64,000 nt of DNA from Torymus aiolomorphi (lineage: Eukaryota; Arthropoda; Insecta; Hymenoptera; Torymidae), in NCBI GenBank assembly GCA_036365515.1, contig CM070875.1, positions 91,025,128 through 91,089,127 on the forward strand, written 5' to 3'. The first letter of the stretch is position 1. The number at the start of each line of letters is the position of its first letter. Positions 55,684 through 64,000 of the stretch are shown piece after piece. The translations under genes were made by a program, and so were the position numbers. The notes under the pieces were generated by a model, which worked only from the letters and a program-made list of their open reading frames with translations, did no database searches and had not been told where the DNA came from.

Positions 55684-56145
55684 GGGGGCTAGACACCTTT
55701 TTTCTCTGAAATAAGAAGTCACATTTTAATACATAAATTGGAATTTAGGATTAAATGTCGGAAAAAATTTTTACATCAGAAAAATTATGAAAAAATATAA
55801 AAAATTTTAAAAAATTAAAAAAAAAACTCTTGAAAAACAGCACAATTTCTTTTTCTCATTAGATCAAAAATCCCTACACTCATATGAGAATTATACTATT
55901 CAGGAGTAATTTAGTTCAAATCTGGAGTCAATCCATCCACAGGAAAATTTCAAAGCTTACGGTTAGTGAAAAAACTTGTTTCATCGATGACTATGGTTCT
56001 GGACCATATAAAAGGCCCATCGGAGAAAGTTTTAAGGTAAGGTAAATATACCCACTTTTATATGTAAAAAGTATGAAATAATTAGTTTACATTTATGTAT
56101 TAAAATGTGACTTTTTATTTCAGAGAAAAAAGGTGTCTAGCCCCC
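55684..56145 (+). mobile_element. TTAA-flanked MITE, complete (462 bp)
   Basis: Inverted ends gggggctagacacctttttt and aaaaaaggtgtctagccccc continue for ~55 bases (gaaataa...gtcacattttaatacataaat on both), and TTAA flanks both sides (55680-55683, 56146-56149). The right ~240 bases equal 157-392 of the window, including donor-like aaggtaaggtaaata and acceptor-like tttttatttcag. It is a deletion derivative that kept transposase exon/intron sequence. Confidence 0.85.
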
Positions 56146-56149
56146 TTAA

Positions 56150-56358
56150 GGTAGTGTCTTAAATTGGAAAGATGAAATCAAGGAAAGATTATCGCCATGT
56201 TCCTTGGAAACGGCGGAATTTTATAATACTTTCAATGTAGGTCGTAAAACTACTATTTGCAATGCTTTTCGTCGTTTAAAAATAAGTAATTCATATCATG
56301 TTCAAAGTACGACTGTACCAGAAACTGGCGGCCCAGTTGAAATGGTAAAGTGTAATTA
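56150..56358 (+). pseudogene. Short coding-like remnant, unassigned
   Basis: Open frame of ~65 codons without a start, directly after the MITE: NWKDEIKERLSPCSLETAEF, then YNTFNVGRKTTICNAFRRLK, ending TAG 56356-56358. Composition looks coding rather than random. The TTAA MITE appears to have inserted at its edge. I do not recognise the family. Confidence 0.35.
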
Positions 56359-56489
56359 GGCGAAAAAATCACTATAATTAATAAACTTGCAATTGGAAAA
56401 ATGTCAGAGACGGCTTCAACGATTGCCTTTAATTTTAACTATAAGGGGGACAAGGTATTTCACGCCCAAAAGTTATTTTAATCATTAAT

Positions 56490-57017
56490 AAGGGCTTTAT
56501 AAACATTAACAATAAATCACTATAATAAATCTGCTAATAATCAAAAATACGGGAGTGAGGGCGTAAACTGATCCCTTCGACGTAAACTACTAGGAAATGG
56601 CATAACTGAACTGAAAAAGTTATTTAAACATTCAATTCAGGCTAATAAATAGTTTAACAATAAAGCACTATAAATAATCAACTTATTATCGAAAATACTT
56701 GAGTGAGGGCTTAAACTAATTCCCTCAACGTAAACTACTCGTAAATAGCATAACTGAACTGGAAAAAGTTATTTAAACATTCAATTTAGACCAATAAACA
56801 TTTTAACAATAAATCACTATAATAAATCAACTTATTATCGGAAATACTTGAGTGAGGGCTTAAACTAATCCCCTCAATGTAAACAACTAGTAAATAGCAT
56901 AACTGAACTGGAAAAAGTTATTTAAACACTCAATTCAGGCTAATAAACATTTTAACAATAAAGCACTACTATAAATCAGCTAATAATCAGAAACACTAGA
57001 GTAAGGGCTTAAACAGT
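56490..57017 (+). repeat. 149-bp tandem repeat, ~3.5 units
   Basis: Units marked by cataactgaactggaaaaag (near 56600, 56750, 56900), caataaatcactataataaa and acttgagtgagggcttaaac. The array ends where the env-tail coding remnant begins. Confidence 0.85.
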
Positions 57018-57376
57018 TAGGGTTCGCTGGAACTGAGAAACGAGCAAAAAGAAACGTAATCAACCTCGCTCAGGAACTAGAACAATGCGACACCGTGAAT
57101 GGCGAGTTTATAGCCCTAAAACCAGCAGTCTCTTATTCAGGCGGGTCAATCGTCGCGATCATAATCGTCCTCGCGTTAGGTTGAAAATTCTGGCCTAGGG
57201 GAAGGGAGCCCCCGCTACTAACCAATAAAGAACTTTTTCCAGGTGCACCATCGCAAGCGCTACTACCTTCAACGGTACATTATTCGACTAGCACAGGGAG
57301 AGTCATCACCCTGCCACACCGTCAAAACGAAGCACGGGTTGAGAAAAATCGGAGCCGCAAGCCCGATCTTATATAA
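57018..57376 (+). pseudogene. LTR-retroelement env C-terminal remnant
   Basis: Plus-strand frame running AGTEKRAKRNVINLAQELEQ, then VNGEFIALKPAVSYS and a hydrophobic membrane anchor GGSIVAIIIVLALG, an in-frame TGA where Trp is likely, then a cytoplasmic tail rich in Pro/Thr/Arg (PLLTNKELFPGAPSQALLP ... NRSRKPDLI) and TAA at 57374-57376. One anchor followed by a basic tail just upstream of an LTR fits a retroelement envelope protein end. The N-terminal part has been replaced by the tandem array. Family uncertain. Confidence 0.5.
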
Positions 57377-57831
57377 TGTCATAAATAAAGAAAGAAAAAA
57401 ATATATATATATAGATATCTATTGTTATATCACTATATAATGTAGCCAAGTATTAACAAACCTTATGTACAAAACGAATATATAATAAGAAGCGAGAGAG
57501 AAAAATCGTTAGGTTTAGAATTGTATTGTTAGGTACACTCACGCAGACACAACACTACACACGAATATTAAGACTGTAATATACACACATCATACCCTAG
57601 AAAGATGAATAATTTTGTTAACGCTCCCGACCGCTCGACGTCAACCTTAGCAAACCCGAGCAGTATATAAACTTTAGTATCGAACTAACTCCAACCAACC
57701 CTAGCAGCAATTCTACGAACCTATCTCATCTAACCCCCTAACATCAAGTGAAGAAAAAAAAACAGAATTTTTTCCCCCAGCTCTGTCACTTGTTTCATCG
57801 CCCCGGAGGTCGATGTTGCGGCTCTCAGACA
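57377..57831 (+). other. Non-coding 3' region between env remnant and LTR
   Basis: AT-rich then mixed sequence with tatatatatagatatc and cactcacgcagacacaacac. No gene. Probably the 3' untranslated region of the same retroelement; an obvious polypurine tract beside the LTR is not seen. Confidence 0.35.
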
Positions 57832-58454
57832 TGTTACGAGTGGTAGCTTCCAGAGAAAAAGCGCGTGCGGCTATGAACTCGAACCACGCACTACCGATTC
57901 ATGTAGACTCTCGAAGAACGAAGACACGTAGCCCAACACAAACTCCCGATTAGCAATATGCCGAGCGTTGATAGAGGACGTCGAATGTCGAAGGTGCATG
58001 ACATCAACCAATACGAGTCAGCAGAACAGCGAATCCGCGAGGCACTGAATCACCGGCACGAGATCTGGACGTCGAATTAGGGGGAAGAAACGAACAGCCG
58101 ATGAGCAATGATCCCCCACTTACGATCCCCAAGATGGAGATATAAAAACCAAGGGAATCGCATCCAGATGACAGAAAGAAAGAAAACGAAAGCGGGGTCA
58201 GAGAGAGGACGGAAGCGAGGTACGAGGGACGAGGACGAGCGGATAACGAATTCACGAGAGGACGTCGATCGGTTGCATCGCGAACGCGTGTTAGGGTTAT
58301 CTCTCTCGCGCCTATAAGTATTTTAATAAATAACTCAAGTATACTTTAACTCTAGTTGTATTTCACTGCATCGTTTCGAGTCTCGGCTTGGAACGACACG
58401 GACACCTCAGAACCCTTCGTACGTGCGTGAACCGAGATAGGCTCACACGTAACA
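57832..58454 (+). repeat. LTR (623 bp), TGTTACG...CGTAACA
   Basis: TG...CA ends. Promoter-like gatataaaaacc near 58138 and aataaataac near 58325. The last third (ttatctctctcgcgcc, tatttcactgcatcg, ggcttggaacgac, ctcacacgtaaca) parallels the solo LTR at 62447-63099. Sequence right after it is the family-R gene, so the element inserted in that gene. No matching duplication at the left edge, so this is the 3' LTR of a longer element or a rearranged one. Confidence 0.7.
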
Positions 58455-58985
58455 TAAGCAAGAAAGAATTCAGCTATTAACTCTTGCACCGGAGTTTTGG
58501 TCTCGTAAGAACTTGATGCGAGAATTCAATTGCAGTGAACGGGAGGCTCGTGAAGCGAAAGATTTTGTAGCAAATAGGGGAATATTTTCAATACCTGCTA
58601 AGAAATGTGGCAAACTACTCCCAGCTGATACTGTACATTCTGTCAAATCTTTTTATGAGAGAGATGATGTAAGTCGAATCATGCCGGGTTCAAAAGATTA
58701 TCTATCTATTAAACAGAGTAATGGCAAAAGAGAACATATTCAAAAAAGATTACTGCTTGGTAATTTAAATGAATTGTATAATTTATAAACAATATTTATT
58801 CTAAATATTAGAAAAATCGAAAATAAAAATTTTGAAAATTAAAAAATGGCTATAAAAAAAAATTATATTTTACAAAAATAGAATATTGACCCCAATTGTG
58901 GAAGCAAAATCTAATAAAGGATCAGTCTCCCGTTAAAATCGGTCGAGTAGATCATGAGATATCAGCGTATACGGACATACATACA

Positions 58986-59044
<59 letters not shown>

Positions 59045-60413
59045 CCATACAGACATTTTCTAAAAATAGTGTATTTCGATTCCAAATTTGCTAAATAACA
59101 TTTCTAACACAATATCTCTTAAACTTTTTTTTACTATCACAAAGCTTCCTCTAGGAGGAAGCAAAAAGAAAATGAGTACGTTAACATTGGTTTTACGAAA
59201 TTTACAGAATTGAGGCCACCATATTGTGTTTTAGCTGGGAGTAGCGGTACACATAATGTATGCGTGTGTGGGCATCACGAAAATGTGAAGCTCATGCTAA
59301 GTGCTATGGACATAGAATATTTAACTAAAGACACCCAATTGCCCCTGAAAAACTATCACGATTGCATCCAAGCAATTGTGTGTAATGATTCACACGATAG
59401 ATGTTATTTGGGTGACTGTTTGGATTGCCCCAATACGTCTATATTACGAAAACATTTACTTAAATGTTTTGATGAAAATGATATTTTTCAAATCGAGTAT
59501 CAATCGTGGTTTCAAACAGATAGGTGTACAATAGCTTCCAAAACTGTAAATGTGCACGAATTGATGGACATACTGGGGGAGAAATTAATGAAATTAAAAA
59601 CTCACGATTTTTTTGATAAAGAAACAATCACTTTTTGTAAATAACGTAAAAAGCAATCTTCAAGAAGGAGAATTTCTCATGTGTTGCGATTTTGCAGAAA
59701 ATTATGCTTTCGTTATACAAAATTCTACACAACCCTTCCACTGGAATAACAACCAAGCAACAGTTTTTACAGTTGTAGTGTACTATAAACAAAACGATGA
59801 ACTCAAACATGTAAGCATTGCTGTGATTTCCTACAACTTAAATCATGATACCATAGCCGTTTATGAATCTCAAAAAATAGTAATATCTTATCTTAAAACT
59901 AATTTTGCAGTCAAGTAAGTTTATTATTTGATTGATGGAGCAGGTCAGCATTTCAAAAATAAATTCAATTTTCAAAATCTTCTTTTTCACGAGAAAGATT
60001 TTGGAGTTACAGCTGAGTGGCATTTTCATGCCACAGCACATGGCAAAGGTGCGTGCGATGGTATAGGCGCGAACCTAAAAAGAGGTGCAAAACGAGCGAG
60101 TTTACAAGTTTCTTCTAGTAATCATATTTTAACGCCAGAAGAGCTGTATAACTGGGCTAAAGATTACTGCAAAGAAACGAAAGTTTTTTATAGCAGTAAA
60201 GAATCGTATGAAGAAACGGTTTTGAAAATAAAACCGAGAATGAACAAGGCTAAATCTATACCAGGCACGTTACTGTATCATGCTATTATTCCAATAGATG
60301 AAAGTACATTGAAGCTCAAAAAAACCTCTCTTAGTTCTGATTATAAAATCTTCCCTAAGAAAGCTGTGAAACCAAAAACAAAAAAATTATCTACACTGAA
60401 AAACAAACGTTAA
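58455..60413 (+). pseudogene. Family-R transposase-like gene, most complete copy (5'-truncated)
   Basis: Starts mid-gene after the LTR. 58457-58788: FWSRKNLMREFNCSEREARE-like helix-turn-helix region, SRIMPGSKDYLSIKQSNGKR, EHIQKRLLLGNLNELYN. A non-coding insertion (58790-59165) follows. 59170-59641: RPPYCVLAGSSGTHNVCVC, HHENVKLML, CLDCPNTSILRKHLLKC, WFQTDRCTIASKTVNVHE. 59613-59918: CDFAENYAFVIQNS, FHWNNNQATVFTVVVYY. 59928-60413: DGAGQHFKNKFNFQNLLFHE, DFGVTAEWHFHATAHGKGAC, DGIGANLKR, PGTLLYHAIIPIDESTLKLK and a Lys-rich end, TAA 60411-60413. Asp in CDF, DGAG and ACDG are candidate catalytic residues of an RNase H-fold transposase (inference). At least two frameshifts plus the insertion. Confidence 0.7.
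58790..59165. mobile_element. Insertion with (CA)n tail inside family-R gene
   Basis: Absent from the equivalent place in copy 1 (near 22400, where the frame runs through). It ends in a gtcgagtagatcatgagata, cagcgtatacggacatacat, (ca)n pattern typical of short retroposon tails. The (CA)n lies at 58981-59041. Confidence 0.6.
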
Positions 60414-60539
60414 TTTAAAAATTTTATTTTTTTATGAAATAATTAATAAAATATTATTCCATGCGTTATTCAAGAATAAAAAAAGACAGGTAAAGAATTA
60501 AAGATTATAAAAGATTATTATTAGGCAACGAGGCAAGCG

Positions 60540-60930
60540 CAGCCCGCGCGCTGTACCGCGTAGTCCCGCGCGCCGGAAAGGCGATGCGTCTACTCTTTCG
60601 CATTCTATTTCTCGTAGAAAACCTTTCGGGCACTCTTTGGAAACTATCCTTTCCTACGTAAAAAATGCTCAGCTTTCGATCTAGAGGGTAAAAGAAATAT
60701 TAAAAATCACTTTTTAAGATATAACACGTTTTGTACTTTTTGAAGGCGAAAATGGAAAATTTCGGGAAAACTGTCTACACCATTGGAAAGCTGAGGAAAA
60801 AATACGTCGGAAATGCTTATCATAAAATTGTAGGTACATTTTAGTATCGTAAACATGAGCTAGATATAGCACGATTTGGCGCTCGCGCGCCGCGCTGGAA
60901 CAGTTGACGTGAAACGCCTCATATATAGTC
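60540..60930 (+). mobile_element. Family-R 3' region, uninterrupted copy
   Basis: Contains gcccgcgcgctgtaccgcg, ttctatttctcgtagaaaac, gctcagctttcgatctagag, aatattaaaaatcactt, acaccattggaaagctgag and ggcgctcgcgcgccgcgctg. It is the empty-site reference for the TTAA transposon at 23812-26567. Lies ~130 bases downstream of the gene's stop. Confidence 0.75.
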
Positions 60931-61032
60931 AATGATATAACAGTCAATATAAAGGTATTTATTTTTGTGCGTAAGTGATGTACAGGTATACACAGATGTA
61001 TATATTTTATTTTTTATTTTTGTTTTTACTTT
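60931..61032. repeat. Direct repeat at family-R junction
   Basis: gatataacagtcaatataaa followed by t/g-rich sequence recurs at ~61345-61400, bracketing the segment between the two plus-strand family-R copies. Confidence 0.5.
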
Positions 61033-61330
61033 TTTTATTTTTGTAACTACCTTTGTTTTTCTTCTTCATTGGTCTTACTTCAGTAAGGGGACGATCAGCG
61101 GTCTTTGCTGTGAAACAATGTACTTTATCATTACACGTTTCTTTAATCTCTAAATGAGTTTTTTGAATTCCAAGATACTTAGGAGTAGCAAGCCAATCAA
61201 CATTTTTTACTTTTTTAAACTCTTCTACGTCAACGCCTTGTTAATGTATTATTTTAATTGCATCTGTATATTTTTGAACATGCTCTACAAAATCATTAGC
61301 ATTTTGAATAGATATTTGAACACTTATATA
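61033..61330 (-). pseudogene. Coding-like minus-strand remnant, unassigned
   Basis: The minus strand reads QNANDFVEHVQKYTDAIKII, one stop (TAA), then GVDVEEFKKVKNVDWLATPK, YLGIQKTHLEIKETCNDKVH and a Lys-rich end (RPMKKKNKGS). The ~95-codon stretch has coding character apart from one stop. Family not recognised; possibly another transposase piece. Confidence 0.35.
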
Positions 61331-61584
61331 TAGTGATATAACAATGATATAACAGTCAATATAAAGATGTTTACCTTTGTATGTATATAAGTAATACACA
61401 TGTGCATGCGGCTACTTGTATGAGTTTATGTACTAATTATACATTTGTCCGATAGATGGCTATCGTTTGACTTAACATTTACCAAGATAACTTCGGTTTC
61501 TGCTATATATCACACCTCTAATCTCTTTAAACTATCATCTTTTTGAAAATTATTATATATTTACTCCTTATTAACTTAACTACG
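61331..61584. other. AT-rich leader of family-R copy 3
   Basis: Includes the second copy of the junction direct repeat and ttgacttaacatttaccaag. No gene. Confidence 0.35.
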
Positions 61585-63396
61585 ATGTCTCAATATTAGT
61601 CAACGAAGACAATCAAATGTACAGATTTTGTACATAAGCACAGAAAAATCTATTTCAAATCTGATTCCGCACGTTTCAAACAACTTGAGGATCTTGCTCA
61701 TCCATTGAAGCACCTCAATGTTGATTTGCCTTTAACATCCTATACATATCTGTGTAAAAATGGTTACAATCCTGCTTTAAAATTGGTGGGTAACACTGAC
61801 TATGAATTGACAACGGATAATGAAGTTACGGACAACGTAATCGGTAAAGATGAAGATTTTTTACCAAGTACTCCAGAACGCATCGAAGAATTTAATAATG
61901 AAATAAGTACATCTTTCTTAGGTTCTGTATCGCTTCTTAAGAGAAAAAATCTTGTACGTGAAAAATCAATGGAAAATTATGTAAAAAAGAAGAAAAAAAT
62001 ATACTTTCAACATTGCCCTCGATGTGAAGTTGAACAAAGTTTATGACGTTTCTATAAAAGCAAACGAATCAACTGCATGCCGTTGTACAGAATGGGTACA
62101 AAATGTTGGTCTAGCCTTGCAAAAGTGTTCTACGGTATCAGAAAAAATAAAAATTCAGACTTTGCTACCCTCATCCTTAACGAAAAACGAAATTTCATCC
62201 TTAATTCCAGGCCGAGACATAACAATGTACGTGATAAAAAGAGCGAAAAGTCTTGTATAAGAAAAGGGAGTTTATACAGAACCAGAAGCGTACACAGGCC
62301 ATCTAATTGACGAAGGGACCGAAAAACTGTTATGGAATATTATATAAATGACGATTTCAATTGTTCAAGACAGAGTCCTAATAAAAGTGACGTTATTACC
62401 GTTAAAATAAACGATAAAAAAGAGAAGAAAGTTAAACGTTTTCTTATGTTACGAGTAGATGCTCCTAGAGCTTAATCGCGCGACCAGAAGCGAGCTGCAC
62501 GTTAGCAGCTCGCAAGACATCGAACCTCAACTATAGCTGTGCGTCAGCAGCACGCGATGTAGAAACTCCCGAAACTCAAGCGCGTGAATGGAAGTGAGCT
62601 GCATGTCAGCAGATCGCAGGACGACGGACCTCGAACGACAGCTGCAAGTCAGCAGCACATCGAACCCAAGAACGAGATGATGAAACTCGGGCGCATCAGA
62701 CACAGCATCGAAAAGCTGACACGATGGCTCGATTGGCAATTAACAAAGTTAGCGATTGACTCCCACCCACGGACACTTTGATACCGGTATAAATACGGGA
62801 CAGAGGACGGATGAAGGGAGTTCAAGACCGTCCGGGAACGAGAGTTCAAGACCATCCAGGAACGAGTGAGGAAGAACGAACGAGGAAGCTCTACACCAGC
62901 GACCTACGAGAGGACGATCGCAAGTCAATCGCGCCGCGACATTTAAACACGTTAGGGATACCTCTCTCTTATTGATGGGAAATAAATATCTGTACACATA
63001 TAAACCGACTAGTATTTCACTGCATCGCTTCGGGTGCAAACTTGGAGCGACCCGAGAACCAGAACCATCCACATCCTCGAATACGTCTCACACGTAACAC
63101 TTACTCGAAGTTTGAAAGCAACGTATAAAGCATTAAAAAATGATTATCCGGAATTAAGAATTGGTAAATCGAAGTTTTATAGTTTGCGACCAAAATATGT
63201 TTTACTTAGCCCCATCAAAGAAGTTTGTCTCTGTATTTATTGCGCAAATTATGATATATTTCTTACGAGCTTAATTAATTTCAGAGGGAGTAACGTTACA
63301 GAGTTTGATGAAATTCGGTCACAAATAATAAATGCAACTATCTGTTCTGAGCCATCCGATTTATCAAGGAACGCGGGAGCGCTCCGAAGGCAAGTA
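61585..63396 (+). pseudogene. Divergent family-R copy (copy 3), split by a solo LTR
   Basis: ATG at 61585 with an early stop (MSQY-stop), then an open region with CTDFVHKHRKIYFKSDSARF, KHLNVDLPLTSYTYLCKNGY, an acidic segment and a Cys pair (YFQHCPRCEVEQS). A frame change near 62040 leads to SIKANESTACRCTEWVQNVG and SSLTKNEISSLIPGRDITMY (the same block as REFNCSEREAR/SRIMPG in other copies), then stops near 62260 and 62344. After the solo LTR the frame resumes: LKATYKALKNDYPELRIGKS, FYSLRPKYVLLSPIKEVCLC, the equivalent of RPPYCVLAGSSGTHNVCVC. The catalytic half is missing; the end is at ~63396. Clearly a different subfamily from copies 1 and 2. Confidence 0.6.
62447..63099 (+). repeat. Solo LTR (653 bp), TSD CTTA
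   Basis: TG...CA (tgttacgagtagatg ... gtctcacacgtaaca), flanked by CTTA at 62443-62446 and 63100-63103. Promoter-like ccggtataaatacggg near 62785 and gaaataaatatc near 62980. Removing it with one CTTA restores the local reading frame of the family-R copy, which confirms the boundaries. Related to 57832-58454. Confidence 0.85.
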
Positions 63397-63601
63397 TAGA
63401 AGAAGCCTGAGGGTCGACCGTACGATGATATACATTGAAATGGGTATCCGGAATTTTTAGATTCTTTGTTTCTTTTAATGTATCACTTATAATATATTAA
63501 TTTTAATACTGAATCTAACGGCTATTCGCGCAAAGATAAGGAAGGTAACTAACTTATCAAGCACTTTCTTTATATGTGTTTCAATACATCTTTAAATTTT
63601 A
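63397..63601. other. AT-rich spacer, no gene seen
   Basis: Short AT-rich sequence between family-R copy 3 and the terminal MITE. Nothing recognised. Confidence 0.4.
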
Positions 63602-64000
63602 GAAGCTTTTTGAGACATTAGTGCAGTCAAGAATTTTTTAGAAAGGTGCTTGATACGTTAGATTCATTATTAAAATTAACATAAAATCGACGGGCATTTC
63701 CTTCAATTGATTAAATATAATGTTGTCTGCTTCGGCTGAAATAATGCAGACGGGGGGATTTGGGAAAATAGATTGAGAACGATGAGTAGCGGTCAGGGTC
63801 TTGAAAGGATCGTCATCCCAGTGGCGCAAATGGTAGCGTAGCTGCCCGGTATGCAGAAGGTTGTCGGTTCGAGCCCGACCTGGGCCGTTATTTTTTTCGT
63901 TCTCGTTTTTTATCCTATACCTTTACCTTTACCACCTTCCCTTTCCATGTATTCTCCTTTCTAAAAAATTCTTGACTGCACTAATGTTTCAAATAGCTTC
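63602..64000. mobile_element. MITE-like element with ~45-bp inverted ends, holding a tRNA-like unit
   Basis: gaagctttttgagacattag, tgcagtcaagaattttttag, aaagg at 63602-63647 pairs with cctttctaaaaaattcttga, ctgcactaatgtttcaaata, gcttc at 63957-64000. The right end coincides with the window end, so the element may extend further. Interior: a short open AT-rich part and the tRNA-like unit at 63815. Confidence 0.7.
63815..63887 (+). ncRNA. tRNA-like sequence (73 nt cloverleaf, degenerate)
   Basis: Perfect T-arm GTCGG-TTCGAGC-CCGAC (63863-63879), D-arm GCGC-AAATGGTA-GCGT, anticodon stem with four pairs and 7-base loop CCGGTAT (anticodon position GGT, Thr-type, but C instead of the invariant T at position 33), 5-base variable loop. 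The acceptor stem ATCCCAG/CTGGGCC pairs in five of seven positions. Followed by a T-run. Likely a tRNA pseudogene or SINE head captured within the MITE. Confidence 0.55.

Noticed and set aside
57243..57440. 65-codon plus-strand frame with ATG
   Set aside because: Shadow of the env-tail frame at 57018-57376.
58004..58317. Overlapping open frames on both strands
   Set aside because: Within the LTR at 57832-58454, no domain.
63815..63887. Functional tRNA-Thr gene
   Set aside because: Two acceptor mismatches and C at position 33 make it a pseudogene or SINE head.

Overview
This is eukaryotic, AT-rich, gene-poor DNA made almost entirely of transposable elements and tandem repeats. The element mix (mariner transposases of a type common in insects, an insect errantivirus with an F-type envelope gene, copia, Penelope, TTAA-targeting DNA transposons and a TRIM) points to an insect, most likely a hymenopteran and possibly an ant. 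I see no convincing intact host gene. Nearly every coding region is a broken mobile-element gene. Coordinates of repeat edges are read by eye and may be off by a few bases.

Layout. 0-7.1 kb: a diverged ~182-bp satellite (about 27 units), interrupted by a ~0.8-kb foldback element and flanked by direct copies of a TTAA-type transposon end. 7.1-10.4 kb: AT-rich inverted repeats, a ~300-bp tandem repeat, then a GC-richer block. 10.7-12.3 kb: minus-strand Gypsy remnant. 12.4-23.3 kb: a three-deep nest. A transposase-like gene ('family R', which I cannot name) is split by a copia element (TSD GAATC), and the copia LTR is split by a 6.4-kb errantivirus (338-bp LTRs, TSD CGCG). 22.9-26.8 kb: a 0.44-kb palindrome, then a TTAA-flanked 2.76-kb transposon that keeps a C-terminal transposase exon and a large inverted minisatellite array. 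It sits inside the 3' region of another family-R copy.

27.7-41.3 kb: Penelope pieces flank a MITE and an 11.4-kb LTR element (28828-40219, TSD GGGG). That element has ~1.3-kb LTRs and holds the last ~50 codons of pol followed by three env-like genes in a row, with no gag or other pol; a young TRIM carrying a tRNA-like domain in its LTRs has inserted into it. 41.7-42.4 kb: a tRNA-like fragment and a 149-bp tandem repeat.

44-54 kb: a ~10-kb inverted structure. Each outer end carries a copy of one uncharacterised gene (resembling a family I recall as DUF8207), the arms are a ~25-bp satellite, and the centre is a 1.06-kb spacer with GC-rich inverted ends. The left arm was later interrupted by a ~1.7-kb (net) solo LTR (TSD CCTTT), itself carrying a hairpin element and a full-length mariner. 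A truncated mariner interrupts the right-hand gene. 55.1-64 kb: an (AT)n tract, a TTAA MITE, an env-tail remnant with a downstream LTR, two further family-R copies (the second split by a solo LTR, TSD CTTA), and a terminal MITE holding a tRNA-like cloverleaf.

The elements do not form a pathway. What the window records is an insertion history, and several empty sites and target-site duplications can be read directly. The most unusual object is the LTR element that lost gag-pol but carries three env-like genes.
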